DNA of 64,000 nucleotides, taken from assembly GCA_027923505.1 (NCBI GenBank), contig BROI01000004.1, positions 558,001 through 622,000 on the forward strand, given 5' to 3'. Position numbers and translations under genes: made by a program. This DNA comes from Mayamaea pseudoterrestris. Taxonomy: Eukaryota > Bacillariophyta > Bacillariophyceae > Sellaphorales > Sellaphoraceae. Positions within the stretch are counted from its first letter, which is position 1, and each line of letters starts with the position of its first letter. The notes below the pieces were generated by a model, which was not told the origin of the DNA, ran no database searches, and was given only the letters and a program-made list of their open reading frames with translations. Of this stretch, positions 41,857 through 53,274 are shown piece by piece.

Positions 41857-44800
41857 TCAAGACATTTTCACTTGATTTGGGAATTGAATCAAACGCTTGG
41901 CTTCGTCCGTGACAATGCGCAGTAACTCGAGACATTTTGCTCGCGTCGCCTCGTCGTCCTGCGACTGGAGAGCGCGCCGCAAGGAGAGCGCCGATGATTG
42001 CAGGTAACGCAAACATTGCGTGCGCCGCTCTGGATGTAAATCAGCCGAGAGTGTGGCAAGTTGCCACTGACAAAAGCCAATGGCCATGTTTCGTCCGCTC
42101 ATGCAATCAGCATTGTTGTTGCTGCTGCTGACAATGTGGCATGGAACAAATGGAGAAGAAGAAGCATTCCTATTCTTGCCTCTAGCGCTCGGCGCTGCAA
42201 CATTTAAATCGTCCGCTTGTTCGACATCATCACGGTAGCTAGATACAGTGTCCAGTGCCTCGTCCAGAACCGATGACAGAAAGCAGAAGGCCTTGTCGCT
42301 TTGACCAAGTTGGCATAGACATCGAGACGCACCATATGCAGCCAAACTGGTTTTACTTTCCATGCGGCCACCAGGTTGGGTCTTGGCGGATGAGAGATTG
42401 TATACAATCATGTAGCTGTCGTAAGCAGACTTCCAAAGGTGCGTGCTTTCACATTCTTGTAAAGCGGTTCCAAAGATTGACTCGGCTACCGATAGACAAT
42501 TTGCGTGAACAGCGAGAGCGTCGGCGATGAAATCGTGGGTGGCAAGGGTCACATCGTCATCACGACCAAACGTGACGAGCAACTCTAACCGTGCATGATG
42601 CTTGAGAGTCTTGACGAATGCGTCGAGCAAGCACAACGGACTAGTGCCTTCGTTCCAACGAACTTTCACATTGAAAGCGCCCGTTGCTTCGTCAGGGAAC
42701 GTGTCTGCAAGCTCGTTAAAATATAGACCTTCCATTCTGGTGAGAAATTGAGACACTCGCTGCACTGCACTGGCCATTAAGCGCTTGGCGAGACGTGTTT
42801 TCGAGTTGCGAGCCGCTACTCCCGCGAGATCCAGCGTCGCCACTAGTACCATGGGATGATTCCATGATAATTGGCGTTCCAATTGAAGCACGACCGTCTG
42901 CAGCACATGCTCAACCTGCTGCCATGAGTCGGTGGCGGCAAAGCTGGTGGCGAGGTGATACATGAATGTGATGGCTTGCTCCGTGTCCATACCGTGTGAG
43001 CACCCTGAACCATGCTCGAACCAACCAGTCATTCCTGACGATGAGCCTTGCAGAGCGATAGCGAGACATCGCGTCAGGTACTGCTGAGCACACGCCACAA
43101 CCTTATCCCGCTCGTTTAACTCAGTATCGACCAAGTCTGACAGGTCACCTTTTGATACATGCATCAAAAGCATGTGCATGCAAAAATGGCTTGGAATGTC
43201 TCTAGGATTTGCCGAGGCTATGCTACCGCCATACTGAAGGATCGTCAGCAAACCTCTTTCTGCTGCGTCGACCTTGTTCTTTTGCGACAGCTCCGAAGCT
43301 GCATTCATCTGTTCCTTTGCATCGTCAGCGTCGCTTGTTCGCGTCTTACCCCCGTTGGTGTCATCCCGCATCGACAAGCGAGCAATGCGGCTTTGATCCA
43401 CTACTTCGAGTTCGACACAGTCACCAGTAATTGTCGGCAGTTCATTACTGCAAATTGATTGGATCTTATCAAGCAATGCCTTCATGTCAAAATTCGTGTC
43501 ATCGTCGAGTCCCGAAAGCTCCCGATGGAGTTTAGGCCCATATTCTCCAAGAACCTTGTAAAAAGCTGCAAGGTTTAATTGAAGTTCTGTTGAAATTGAA
43601 ACAAGGTCAGCTTATCATATGGAAAGCGTAAAAGAAAATAGAGATTTACGTACCAGCAATGACTCGATCATCAAATGACAAATTGACAAGAATGTGCCTG
43701 TAACCGGTAGGAAGCGCTGGGGCACCTTTCGACAAAGCGAACATATTCTTTACCCGAATGATTGAAACCTTAAATTCTTGATCACGCCTCCTTGTCCATT
43801 CATGCAGCCGAACTAAGGCGCAGATTAAGGAAGACTCGTCATGGCATATTATGCGACCGCGAAGAACATCTTTCACTTGCGAGATGTCGCCTTTGTATTT
43901 ACGTTTAGCCTTCACATCTATAGCCTCCGACGACTTAATCCCAACTGAGTACGTGCTATATCGACTGTCTCCGTCGCATTTGCCGATGGTGCTTCGACAG
44001 TTTTGCGTCTCGTTTTCGGCGAACGTAACAATGTCGATGATCACTTCTGTAAACTTGTCCCTGTAATCGCTTGCTGACGCGATAGAAGCAATTGCTGTAC
44101 TACTTTTTAAAAAACTACTCCAAACAGTCTGAGTCACTCCCAATGAGCATTCGTGATTCTGCGACAAGTTTAGTAGGAACGAAGACAATAGCGAGAAAAA
44201 ATTTCGGTCCACTTCCAGCATCTTTTTATCTATCAAGCGGCTGCGGACAAAACAATCTGGCTTCCAGACTTTAGTCAAGCGCGTTGAAGAGGAAAGCGGC
44301 GGGAAGCTCTGCTGAATAAATTGAAACATTTCAGCATGCTTCCAGCAGGCAACCAGTTGCTGCCAGCGAGTTGATGCGATTTCTTCCATAACAGATCGCG
44401 TGAAAGGGAAACTTATCTTCTGTACAGAAGAAAAATTGACAAGAGCTTCTTCCAACGTCAAAATGCCGTTCGGGGATAACCGAAATGTACTGCATTCATC
44501 CTCTGTTTTCGTTGCAAAGGAGGTAAACTCATCCGCAAGCACAGGTGATGATCGTAACGAGCTCTGCACTAAAAAGGTTTCAGCTCGTGCAAGCGACAAT
44601 GTAGGCATACTCGAGACGCGGCGTAACCGCATGTTTTGAGCTCGCGACGTATCAATCCAAGACAGAGTCCTTGATGAAGTAGATTCGGCTATGTTTTTGT
44701 AACTGCCTGGAACATTGGCGCTCGTTTCGTCATTGTCTAGGCTTCGAAAAATTGGCGCTAGTCGCGCCCGGCGGTCAGCAAATGGTGCCGCTTGTCTCGA

Positions 44801-47497
44801 CCCTAGTCGCAGGGTTTTCTTCTTTGCTGGAGACAGCCATGCTTCACCGACAGAAATTTGAGCATACTTCTTTCGGTGGCGCTGATAGTCGATAGATAAA
44901 AACTTCGCAGAAGGCGACGCTCCCTTCGAATCAACCGCAACCGTACCATTCTCAACCGCAGGAAATGTGGCACAAGAAGAGTCTCGATGGCGCGAGACAT
45001 TTATCGATCTGGTAAGCGTCACAGGGAACGATGAATATGACGTCGATTTGTAAAGGTTTCTTTGTTTTGCGTGTAGTGGAAGGCGTTGCTTAGACTTTCC
45101 GGCATTAGGAATGTCCCACGAAAAACTTGCATGCGAATACTCTGTCTCAGTTAAATCGAACTCCCTTTTCGTGTGGGTGCTGGGACGGGGAGATGACAAA
45201 ACCACATAATCCGTAGGAGGAGCCGTCGTCGTAATTGTTTTCAAATGCCCTCCAAATCCTTCTTTAAGCAACAAAAAAGTGCCCCAAAATAAGTAGTCAA
45301 CAAGACTAACATCCTGCAATAACGGACTATTTGTAGCGTCAATAGACGTTTCATCGTCAAAATCGTCCACAGCAGATGAATCGTCAAAAAGCTCCGCCTG
45401 CGCCGAGCCTGGAGACACAAGCGAGCTTGTATCACTGACTCCAAAAACCTCCGTGTATTGATCAATTGAGGCTGCTTTCGCCGATTTCAGCCAGCGAGGA
45501 TTGTTTTGGCCACTGGAGTTGTTAAAATCAAAAAAGGTCCCTGGTAGAAAGTCAAGAAACCCACCGGTCGCATCACCTGTAAGTGAACTTGTGGTAGTTG
45601 TCTGGGACGGTTGAATGCCGGTGATATTTTTCAACCCTGACGAACGAGTTCTGGTGGTTGCTTTACTTTCTTTCACAACATCCAAGTCATCACTCGTCAG
45701 GTCATCATGTCCGACTGCGGCGGGCGTAGTAGTAAGCAGCTCAGGTCGATCCACCGCTGTTCCTAAAGAGGCGCCACACTCGACGGTTCCATTTATGTTG
45801 CTAAAAGTGCCTTGTTCGCTTATTTCCTTGATAAATTGCCCTGCTTCAACGATAACCGGACCTGAACATGTGATTGCGGACTTTGCCGTGGATTTAGTCG
45901 CGCTTGCAAATCGACGCCACCCTGTCGCAAGCTCCGTCTGTACTGCTGTTTCTAGACTGCTCGAGTTGCAGACCAATAAGTTGTCTTTATTGCTCTCCGA
46001 TGGTTCCACACACGTACGATGGGTACCATCATTTGAAGCTTCCTCATTTGTCTCAATAGTTGCTTGATGCTTTAAGACTCCTTGCGTCATCTCAGTAGTC
46101 ATGCTGCCGACCTCGAGCAACACGGGTTTGGCTAGTTGTAGCATGGTCGACGTTGCCGACGCAGCTGCCCGATTGAGGCGCGAAAAGGACAGCTTCCAAC
46201 CGTCGATGTTTGCAGATTGTCGTGTTAAATTGGCAGTAACGTCATGTGATGAAGGAAGCGCCATGGTGGACGCTGTAGCATGCTCTTCAACTGTAATTAA
46301 CTCGTGCTCAGCGTCATCACTCAGCCGACTCGCACTATTAACAGTAGCTGCAGGTACGTCGTCGTTGTCAAAACATCTTTCCTTTATCACTGTTTCAGGG
46401 TTTTGCATCGGCTGGACCAAGCGTCGTGTTGTCACAAACTCATTTGGTCGTTCGCCAAGCGATACGGTAGATGGCAAGTGAGGCGGAGAAGTAGCTGATG
46501 ATGTAAAACTCCTGCCATTTTCAATCAATGAGCAGCCTTGTTCAACACAGACGTGTGCCGACTCCAAACCGACTGTTCTGTCTTCGTCCCGAGACTGCGG
46601 ATCAGCTCGTTTCGAAGTCTTGTTATGAATGATTGGCGTAATTTGCTCCGATACTGGATGAGGAACTGGTGATGCCACATTATGTACATTTTCAGTCTGG
46701 TTTCGAAGCGGCGACAAGCAATCCACATGCAGCAGTTGTTCTGAAGTTTCTTCAAAGTTTAAAGGACCATCGTCGCTTCCATGTTCATTTATCGATTGTT
46801 TATTGAATGCTTCATGGTTGGAGACGTCGCTCTCACTGGATCGCTTGCAATTCGACAACGCTAGGAGATTTCCACCATTCAAACTCTCAAATTCATCAGA
46901 GCTATTCGCTCTTTCATAAAACGAGAACCTTCTCTGAGGCGAGTCTGCCGCTTCTACGTTATCTTCCTCCTGAGTGTCATCGCCAACAACTTGCGACGGC
47001 AGACGCTCTCGAAAGGGTATCTCACTGCTGTGATTGCCTCCTGCTTGTGGACTGTTCGTCACGTCGCCATCAAACAATGATTCAATAGCAAATATTGACA
47101 ATGAGGCCATTGCCGAGTGCCTTCGTTTGGCAGTTGGTCTGCCGCCGCGAATACAGTCGTGCTTTCTGCAAGACAGAAAATCCCAACTTTTCCCTCTCCG
47201 CCTCGACTTGATCGTATTCGCAAATGTGCTTCCATCATTCTGCATCAAGTGTAAAGCCATTCGATGTGATTGCTGCGTAGGTGTTTCTTCTTCTTGATTG
47301 TCTGTTCCCATTTGATGGAACGACTCGAAAGGCAATTGGTCTTTAGACGCACCGATTGGTGGCAGTTCACTTTCGGTACTTTGCTGCGACTCCATGGAAC
47401 CATGAGAGTAGATTGCTGCATTCACACTACTGGCATCCGACCCGCTTTGATGGATGCGCCAGGGCTGTCGCTTGTTCCGTCGCTTGTTTCTACCCAT
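41857..47497 (-). CDS. Giant RelA/SpoT-like domain protein
   Basis: Two exons (47497-43654, then 43586-41857) with a 67-bp GT-AG intron encode 1857 residues. The junction restores RVIAELQLNLAAFYKVLGEYG, matching the strand with the conserved Glu and Gln of RelA/SpoT nucleotidyltransferases (EVQIRT in bacteria). Upstream are KRKYKGDISQVKDVLRGRI and GYRHILVNLSF, matching the GVR and GYRS-H blocks. The basic loop that binds the donor ATP in synthetases is not evident, so (p)ppGpp synthesis is doubtful. The first about 850 residues are disordered (Ser/Thr/Glu-rich). The C-terminal about 540 residues look helical, TPR-like, with several cysteines. The ATG at 47497 (AAGATGGG) is the first in frame. 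There is no plastid signal. Confidence 0.75.
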
Positions 47498-47856
47498 CTT
47501 GATAAAGTGATGTGTGCAAAGATGCGCAAGCTTGTATGGCGGCAAGGGCGGCGATAAACCGACTTTTTCCACTTATAGCCTCTAAACCCCTTTATGTATA
47601 GCCTAGAGTTTCAAACTAAAGTTGTTCCATCAACTTGATTTCAAAAAGTTCAAAGCGTATAGAGCGAAAGAAAACAAGTTGAATGGAAGAAACGCGTCTC
47701 ATCGCAACGGCAGCTAATGCGCCTGCCACACTTTCACCGCGCGTTTCTCTACCGCGCCAGCCGGCCATCAAGAGTCGTATCGGTACTCTTTGATGTTGCC
47801 ATGCGACCATGGCGTGACAGCATTCATTCGCCGACCTCTTTCCTTAGCATTTCATC
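47498..47856. other. Divergent promoter region
   Basis: Head-to-head space between the RelA/SpoT-like and the orphan membrane genes, with one TCGYANCGGT element at 47775-47784. No gene was seen. Confidence 0.5.
47775..47784 (+). promoter_or_regulatory. TCGYANCGGT element, copy 7
   Basis: TCGTATCGGT inside the imperfect palindrome GAGTCGTATCGGTACTC, 73 bp upstream of the orphan membrane protein start. Confidence 0.5.
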
Positions 47857-49668
47857 ATGGTGTCCAATCTGTCCTCCGTTGTTCAAACGTCGCTACGAGT
47901 GATAAAAAACTTGCGTGACCGATTGTCATATGAATACTTTGGACCGACGACAATTCATCTGAAAATCGAGCTCTATCAACTAATGTGCATGACGCTATTG
48001 ACTGTCGCAAACTTGCAGGGCCTCTACAAGGACTCCTTTGGTCTTTCAGGCGACTTTATTTACATATTCTTCGTCTCACTATGGCTATCTCGCCACCTCA
48101 TTGCCCGATGGCTTTGCCTGTGGGACGTTTCAACCAGTCGCCATCCCACCGTGCGAGGATTACTTTCGTGCTTGTTGACGTCGCACATTTATGCCGGACA
48201 AACCTTTGACAAACCGAGTCGCATGGTGGTTTCAAAGTATTTTGGAAATCCAACGAACCAAAGCAAGCAACTGTCGTTGGTTGATGTTGTTCCGACAAGC
48301 GTACTCTACTTGCTACAACTCGTCAAGATGCGAATCTACTATCCGATTTGTTTCTTGCTAAAGATTGATCTTGGCTTGATGCGTCTACCATTACCAGAAT
48401 TTATCGTGTCAGCCTTGCATGCAACCACTGGAGTGAGAAACGCTGCAAATGGACTTTTGCAGTATGCGTATTCATCTTGGGCATCCATAAGTCCCTCGCT
48501 TGCCACTGTCATATTCTCTTCGACGTGGCTCTTTTACGTCGTCAAGCTGTTTCAGCTTTGCTTTGGTAGTTCAAGGTTCGCACGCTCCGATGCGGGGCTC
48601 GCCAAGGATGAAGGCGAGGCAACCAAGCCGTACGGAATGTACCAACCCTTTGTGGCGCCTCAATGGTCGACTGTCTTTTTGATCATTTCTGCCTTTGGGA
48701 CTATTCTCAGCCTCATTTACTTTGGTCGAGTCATTGATGCCATGCCGGATCATATTGCTCGAGGAAATGTCATTCAGGATGTTCGATATAAGAATCGAAC
48801 GTCGGCAGTTACTAGCAAGTCGACCAAGCGTAGGGACAATCAAGACTCCACATCAGGATGGAACGAGAAGAGTCGCTTTTCTTCGAACATGTTTGATTTA
48901 CGAATTACAAGCTTCATATGTCGCATGTTTGAATGCGTCTTTCTCTGTGGCTTGCTACCGAGAACGACGTTTATTTGCCGCGCCACTGGCCACTGCGCTC
49001 CAGGCGCCGAGTTGTGGCAGTTGACCAAAGCTTTATATCCAGCCGGCATTACGACGCCGCTCCGGCGTGACATTAGCTTTGCGCTAGACACTATGGCTTC
49101 GGATATAATCTCGGCGTTTTACTGTGTAATGGGAATTGTGGTAATGTTGTTCAATCTGCAGATGGCGCAGTCCGCTTTGTTGAGCAAATCATACCTCTCG
49201 CTTTTGGCATATTTGTCCATTGAATGGGAGCTAGTGGATGCGACGACAGCAGACGTACCCATAGCGACATTGGCGGCGTGGGATTCACGAAAAAAGTACA
49301 AGAAGGGAGATCTTGTACTTTATCCTCCCATGGGGCACCGGCAGCTAGTTTATCGAGCGATATCGAGCGCTCCTGAAGGCAATCCATTGAATGTCGATGT
49401 TAAAAATCAGCATAAAGTTTTTGCTAAAGAACTGGGTCCTCCAGCGTCATCGAGCGTTATGCGAAGAGCAGCATATACTGAACTAATGTTGATTGTCTAC
49501 CACTCCATGTTATATAGCGTCTTGAAGGGAGTCTTTGGCTACAGTGCAGCAGGTTTGGCGACGGCTATTATGGCTCATACGGTTGCCGCATATGCTTTGA
49601 GCACACTTGGGGCTGCAAATTATGGTGAAATGAGCCGGCTCAGTGAGGAGATATCTCAAGTGCGATAG
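47857..49668 (+). CDS. Orphan multi-pass membrane protein
   Basis: Encodes 603 residues. Several hydrophobic segments are visible (about residues 45-60, 68-85, 148-165, 207-225, 270-290, 345-360, 425-445, 555-580), separated by basic loops, so it is an integral membrane protein. A soluble part near 470-530 contains WDSRKKYKKGDLVLYPP and QLVYRAISSAPEGNP, resembling a short carbohydrate-binding 5/12 type turn (W-x-KGDLV...YRA), but too little for a firm call. No signal peptide is evident. The start ATG sits in TCATCATGG. I do not recognise the family. Confidence 0.65.
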   Translation: MVSNLSSVVQTSLRVIKNLRDRLSYEYFGPTTIHLKIELYQLMCMTLLTVANLQGLYKDSFGLSGDFIYIFFVSLWLSRHLIARWLCLWDVSTSRHPTVRGLLSCLLTSHIYAGQTFDKPSRMVVSKYFGNPTNQSKQLSLVDVVPTSVLYLLQLVKMRIYYPICFLLKIDLGLMRLPLPEFIVSALHATTGVRNAANGLLQYAYSSWASISPSLATVIFSSTWLFYVVKLFQLCFGSSRFARSDAGLAKDEGEATKPYGMYQPFVAPQWSTVFLIISAFGTILSLIYFGRVIDAMPDHIARGNVIQDVRYKNRTSAVTSKSTKRRDNQDSTSGWNEKSRFSSNMFDLRITSFICRMFECVFLCGLLPRTTFICRATGHCAPGAELWQLTKALYPAGITTPLRRDISFALDTMASDIISAFYCVMGIVVMLFNLQMAQSALLSKSYLSLLAYLSIEWELVDATTADVPIATLAAWDSRKKYKKGDLVLYPPMGHRQLVYRAISSAPEGNPLNVDVKNQHKVFAKELGPPASSSVMRRAAYTELMLIVYHSMLYSVLKGVFGYSAAGLATAIMAHTVAAYALSTLGAANYGEMSRLSEEISQVR

Positions 49669-49946
49669 CAAATACTTACAGAATACATGACGTACGATTG
49701 CTTCACAGCTATGATCTCGTACGTAATGCGCTTGGAATTATTTTGCAATCATGGACTGTTTGAGCCTCGCTATACCGGTATGAAGCAACGAGTAGGCAAA
49801 TTGGCATATAGACAAGATGCGGCTAAATGACAGCTTCTGCGAACAACGCAAATCTTTTGGCAACCATACAACATATTTTTGCAAGTAAAGAGAGACTTAT
49901 AGACAAGTGTTGGTCTCATTAGCATTAGTCTTCATAGCATTCGTAT

Positions 49947-50798
49947 CTATAAATCAATGCCAAACAATCGAAAAATTTGATTGGCAATGAGAAAGTACGA
50001 CATGAGGCCACTGACATCGACAAAGCTTGTCATGGCCGGAGCTGCAATGACACTTGGATCAAGTCCAAGCGCCAAGCAGCCAAACGGAATCGTCGAGCCC
50101 AGAGTAGCCGCAATGGTTGACACCAAAGGTAGCGTACACATGATCACCACTGACACGTGGGACGAAATTCCGAGAAAGTAGTGTATGATTGGACCAAACA
50201 CCATGCCCAAGGTCAATCCAACGGATAACCCACTCAGTGCTTCCTTGAGTATCACTTTTGGAGCGTCCTGCAGTCTCACAGCACCTGATGAAATGGCCGA
50301 AAGGACCGTGCCAACGGTTTGGCCTCCAGTGTTTCCGCCGTGCCCCGCCAATAGTGGCACAAAGTAGGCTAGCTCCAGCTGTCGCTCCAGTGTCTTTTCA
50401 AAGCTATGTACAATAAAGGCTGTCCCTGACAGTGAAAACAAAAAGAAGCTCAACCAACCGACGCGATGCCGTGCCAAAGAGTAGAATGGTTTACTCAAAT
50501 AGAGGGCAAGTTCGTCGGCGGATGCAGTATCTGATGATCCGTGATGCCCGGCGCTTCCACCTCGTGAAACGAAACCATTCTGTTTCAGTTGCGCATTCAA
50601 ATCTTCAATGTGAGCAGCTTGCTTTCGTATTGTTTCCTTCAATTCACTTAAGACTGCGGACTCTGACTGACTGGACTTTTTGCCCAGCATGTTGGCTGGG
50701 GACGACGACGACGATGATGGAATGGTCGGAAAACGTTTCAGAGCCTCAGATGATTCTAAAACCAAAAAGACCCCAGCAAAAAGACTGAATAGTCGCAT
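49947..50798 (-). CDS. MgtE/SLC41-type divalent cation transporter
   Basis: Encodes 283 residues from the ATG at 50798; the frame is open upstream but has no ATG. A signal peptide (MRLFSLFAGVFLVLESSEAL) precedes a short coiled segment with a Ser-rich run. The rest is one MgtE integral domain: FVPLLAGHGGNTGGQTVGT, which lines the Mg2+ pore in bacterial MgtE, then GLTLGMVFGP, LVSTIAATLGSTIPFG, and DPSVIAAPAMTSFVDVSGLMSYF. The regulatory N and CBS domains of bacterial MgtE are absent. It should carry Mg2+ across an organelle or endomembrane, and a signal peptide plus RFPTIPS leaves plastid import possible. An upstream RNA sensor was not seen. Confidence 0.88.
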   Translation of the reverse strand: MRLFSLFAGVFLVLESSEALKRFPTIPSSSSSSPANMLGKKSSQSESAVLSELKETIRKQAAHIEDLNAQLKQNGFVSRGGSAGHHGSSDTASADELALYLSKPFYSLARHRVGWLSFFLFSLSGTAFIVHSFEKTLERQLELAYFVPLLAGHGGNTGGQTVGTVLSAISSGAVRLQDAPKVILKEALSGLSVGLTLGMVFGPIIHYFLGISSHVSVVIMCTLPLVSTIAATLGSTIPFGCLALGLDPSVIAAPAMTSFVDVSGLMSYFLIANQIFRLFGIDL

Positions 50799-51365
50799 AT
50801 GGCGCTGCCCTCGGTCTAGGATAGCAATTGATGGAAGAGTGTAGCATGAAGCGACAGAGGTTGTTGTCGACAAATTGAAGTCGAAATAAAACGCTCGTCA
50901 GCCGATCATCGAGCGAATGCCGGACTCGGTGCGACATTCTTTTCAAAAGCTTGTACCCATACGTGGAGCCCACTTTCTGTTCGTCCTCTCTGCCACCAAC
51001 GCAAAAAGAGGCACAACTTGGGGTCCTAATTCACAAAACGCGACCGATGCAAGCCCCGGCCACTATCCTTGGTTGTGCAAGCTTGACTATGGGGCTTTCA
51101 AGGACTCATGGTTTCATCTTGATCTCCCAGTGGTGCATTGCGTGGTGATACCGAACCCGCAATGCTCTGCAATTACCTCGGGAAAATTCCACGCATTTTA
51201 ATCAAATGCGTCACAGTCACTTGTATGGCATCGCGTGTCAAAGTAAAGGGGAAAAGGTCCCATTCCTGCCATGTGAATGAACGAGTCATTTGTAGATTTC
51301 AACGTTTTAAAAGCACAATCATATGTAAAGATACTAAACGAGCTTATCATTCTATACTTGGATCA
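50799..51365. other. Intergenic, upstream of MgtE-type gene
   Basis: Promoter space of the MgtE-type gene. One 94-codon ATG frame on the plus strand (from 50917) has no recognisable motif and was not called. No RNA gene was seen. Confidence 0.4.
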
Positions 51366-51848
51366 CTACTTCCTCTTGCCACTATCGTCTACTCCAAATA
51401 GTATATCCAAGGCTTCGCCCGGACTCACTTGCTGCTCGTAGACGGCAACGTAGGCCAAACCTGCTCCCAATGCACCAGCGATGAAGCCAGCCAATTTTCC
51501 GCGCCGTAGAGTGGCCAGACTGCCTGCCGCAATGGTCGTTCCCATCACAATCTCCGGTCCATATTCACGTCGGTGCTGATAAACGTATTTGCCGCGTGCC
51601 AACGTACTAGACGCCACTTCCATAGTTTGTTGCTGCACGTGCTGTAGATTGGTCACGACTGGAGATGTTTGGACGGAGCGCTTCGTTTGTTCGAGCGAAC
51701 CAAGTATTTCGTTCGTCGCCACGACGGTCCGGTGCATGAGTGACTTGATGCTTGCCCGAAGCTCGGCTGGTGACGTTGGAATGGATGATGATGAGGAGGA
51801 GCTGCTGCCATCTTTCGCTGGTTCGTTGCTAATGTTACTGCTACTCAT
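51366..51848 (-). CDS. Small membrane protein, unknown
   Basis: Encodes 160 residues. A polyserine N-terminus is followed by an amphipathic helix (about 30-90), then YVYQHRREYGPEIVMGTTIAAGSLATLRRGKLAGFIAGALGAGLAYVAVY with one or two glycine-rich membrane helices, and a short polar tail. The layout recalls small mitochondrial inner-membrane or MICOS subunits, but no family motif is secure. A one-mismatch copy of the promoter element lies 123 bp upstream. Coding is supported by the start context, the length and the clear membrane pattern. Confidence 0.6.
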   Translation of the reverse strand: MSSSNISNEPAKDGSSSSSSSSIPTSPAELRASIKSLMHRTVVATNEILGSLEQTKRSVQTSPVVTNLQHVQQQTMEVASSTLARGKYVYQHRREYGPEIVMGTTIAAGSLATLRRGKLAGFIAGALGAGLAYVAVYEQQVSPGEALDILFGVDDSGKRK

Positions 51849-51970
51849 GATTGTACTTCAAATGATTATGGAAGAAATTGATCTTGCAACAGCGAGAAGA
51901 CTCTGTGAATCAATGAGGCGATGCGAAGAATTCCCATGGTCGTCCTTCGCATGACGCGTGTCGCAACCTG

Positions 51971-51980
51971 TCGTATCGTT
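51971..51980 (+). promoter_or_regulatory. TCGYANCGGT-like element (one mismatch)
   Basis: TCGTATCGTT, 123 bp upstream of the small membrane protein start. It differs from the consensus at one base but keeps flanks (CTG before, ACC after) like other copies. Confidence 0.35.
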
Positions 51981-52115
51981 ACCAAGCTTTAGCTAATGAA
52001 ACTCGTACTCTCGGCGTTTGATGAATGGGATTCTTGCTAATGGATGTGTATAATTTGTGTTCAATCACACTTGCACAAGAATAGAAGTGGATTAGCAGAA
52101 TGTCTATGTGCGTGA

Positions 52116-52976
52116 TTATCGACCCTTGGTTTCATCATCAATTGTTGATATCAAACCATCAGCCCATTCCGGATGAAGCTCCAGCACACTCCCCGTCATC
52201 ATGTTGGAAGCGCTCGACAGCAAAAACAGCACCGTGCAGGCAACATCCTGCGGCCTCAGTATGCGTCCCAGTGGCACGTTAACATCCGCATCCGCCAACC
52301 AGTTCGCGTTGCGCGTTCGTTGCAAGCAGTCTTCATTGTCGGTGAACGTCCATCCCATGTTGATGGCATTGACGCGAATGTTGCAATGAGCCAGTTCCGC
52401 CGCGTGCGTCTTGGTCATGGCCGTCAGCGCCGCCTTGGAAGTGGAGTAGGCCATGACAAAGGGCGCACCTCCGTGCGCCGCGCAGCTGCCAATGTTGACA
52501 ATGCCGCCAGCTACCTTATGTTCCATCATGTGCTTGGCAGCTGCTTGCGTAATTAAAAAGGGAGCGCGCGTGTTGACGGCAATCTGTTGGTCGAAGCCGT
52601 GCGACGTTTCCGTCATGAGATTGCCGCGCGCCGTGGTGGCGGCCGCGTTCACGACACCAGAGATTGGACCCACGTGCTGCAGCAACTGCACAGCCCTTGG
52701 TACCACGTTCGATGCTTCCTCCGCCATACCCAAGTCGGCGCATACATGGACACATGTGCAAGATTCGTCTCCGAGTTCGTAACAAGCGTCTTGGCCCTTG
52801 ATGACATTGCGCGACACTAATGCAAGGCCGGCGGCGCCTTGCTCCTTTAGCACGCGAGCAATCGCCAAGCCAAGTCCCTGCGTGCCTCCAGTAACGATGA
52901 AGCAGCGGCCACTGACACTGAGTGATGGAGTCGATAGTGGAGGTGATAGTGCAGGTGTATTAGTGATGGATGCCAT
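52116..52976 (-). CDS. Short-chain dehydrogenase/reductase
   Basis: Encodes 286 residues from the ATG at 52976. It has the classical SDR pattern: cofactor loop TGGTQGLG near residue 28, then VNAA for the NNAG motif, the catalytic serine in NIGSCAAHGG, and YSTSK with the Tyr-Lys pair, followed by IRVNAINMGWTFT. The reaction is an NAD(P)-dependent oxidation or reduction; the substrate is unknown. An upstream in-frame ATG at 53093 would add 39 basic residues that could be a mitochondrial signal. I preferred 52976 because an element identical to copy 6 lies 72 bp before it and would otherwise be coding. It is divergent from the eIF4A-III gene. Confidence 0.88.
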   Translation of the reverse strand: MASITNTPALSPPLSTPSLSVSGRCFIVTGGTQGLGLAIARVLKEQGAAGLALVSRNVIKGQDACYELGDESCTCVHVCADLGMAEEASNVVPRAVQLLQHVGPISGVVNAAATTARGNLMTETSHGFDQQIAVNTRAPFLITQAAAKHMMEHKVAGGIVNIGSCAAHGGAPFVMAYSTSKAALTAMTKTHAAELAHCNIRVNAINMGWTFTDNEDCLQRTRNANWLADADVNVPLGRILRPQDVACTVLFLLSSASNMMTGSVLELHPEWADGLISTIDDETKGR

Positions 52977-53047
52977 GGTGGAAGAATCTTTTGGTCGTCC
53001 GAGTTTTGTCACGCTGTCACGTAGTGTCGCAGTGTTAATCGATGTAA

Positions 53048-53057
53048 ACCGTTGCGA
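53048..53057 (-). promoter_or_regulatory. TCGYANCGGT element, copy 8
   Basis: TCGCAACGGT on the minus strand, 72 bp upstream of the SDR start at 52976 and about 220 bp from the eIF4A-III start. It would be coding if the SDR began at 53093. Confidence 0.4.
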
Positions 53058-53274
53058 CATTAATCGTTTCGTCGACTTCGCGGCCATGACCATTCGATCC
53101 GTCGTTCTTCAAACTGCCCTTGTTTTTACATTACACAGCAACCACGACAATTGCTGTAGCAATATACAAATAGTGAAAAAGAAGAGTGCGAAGGAGTTTT
53201 GCCGAGAACGCAAGTCAATCTGATAATCAACTAATACAAAGGGATAGCAACGATTGGACTCATTCTTGAACAAC

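Noticed and set aside
43486-43653. Separate genes for the 1308- and 542-codon frames
   Set aside because: A GT-AG intron restores the RelA/SpoT-like strand AELQLNL across the junction, so both belong to one gene.
50917-51201. 94-codon ATG frame in an intergenic region
   Set aside because: No motif, signal or neighbour context supports it; kept only as a note in the gap entry.
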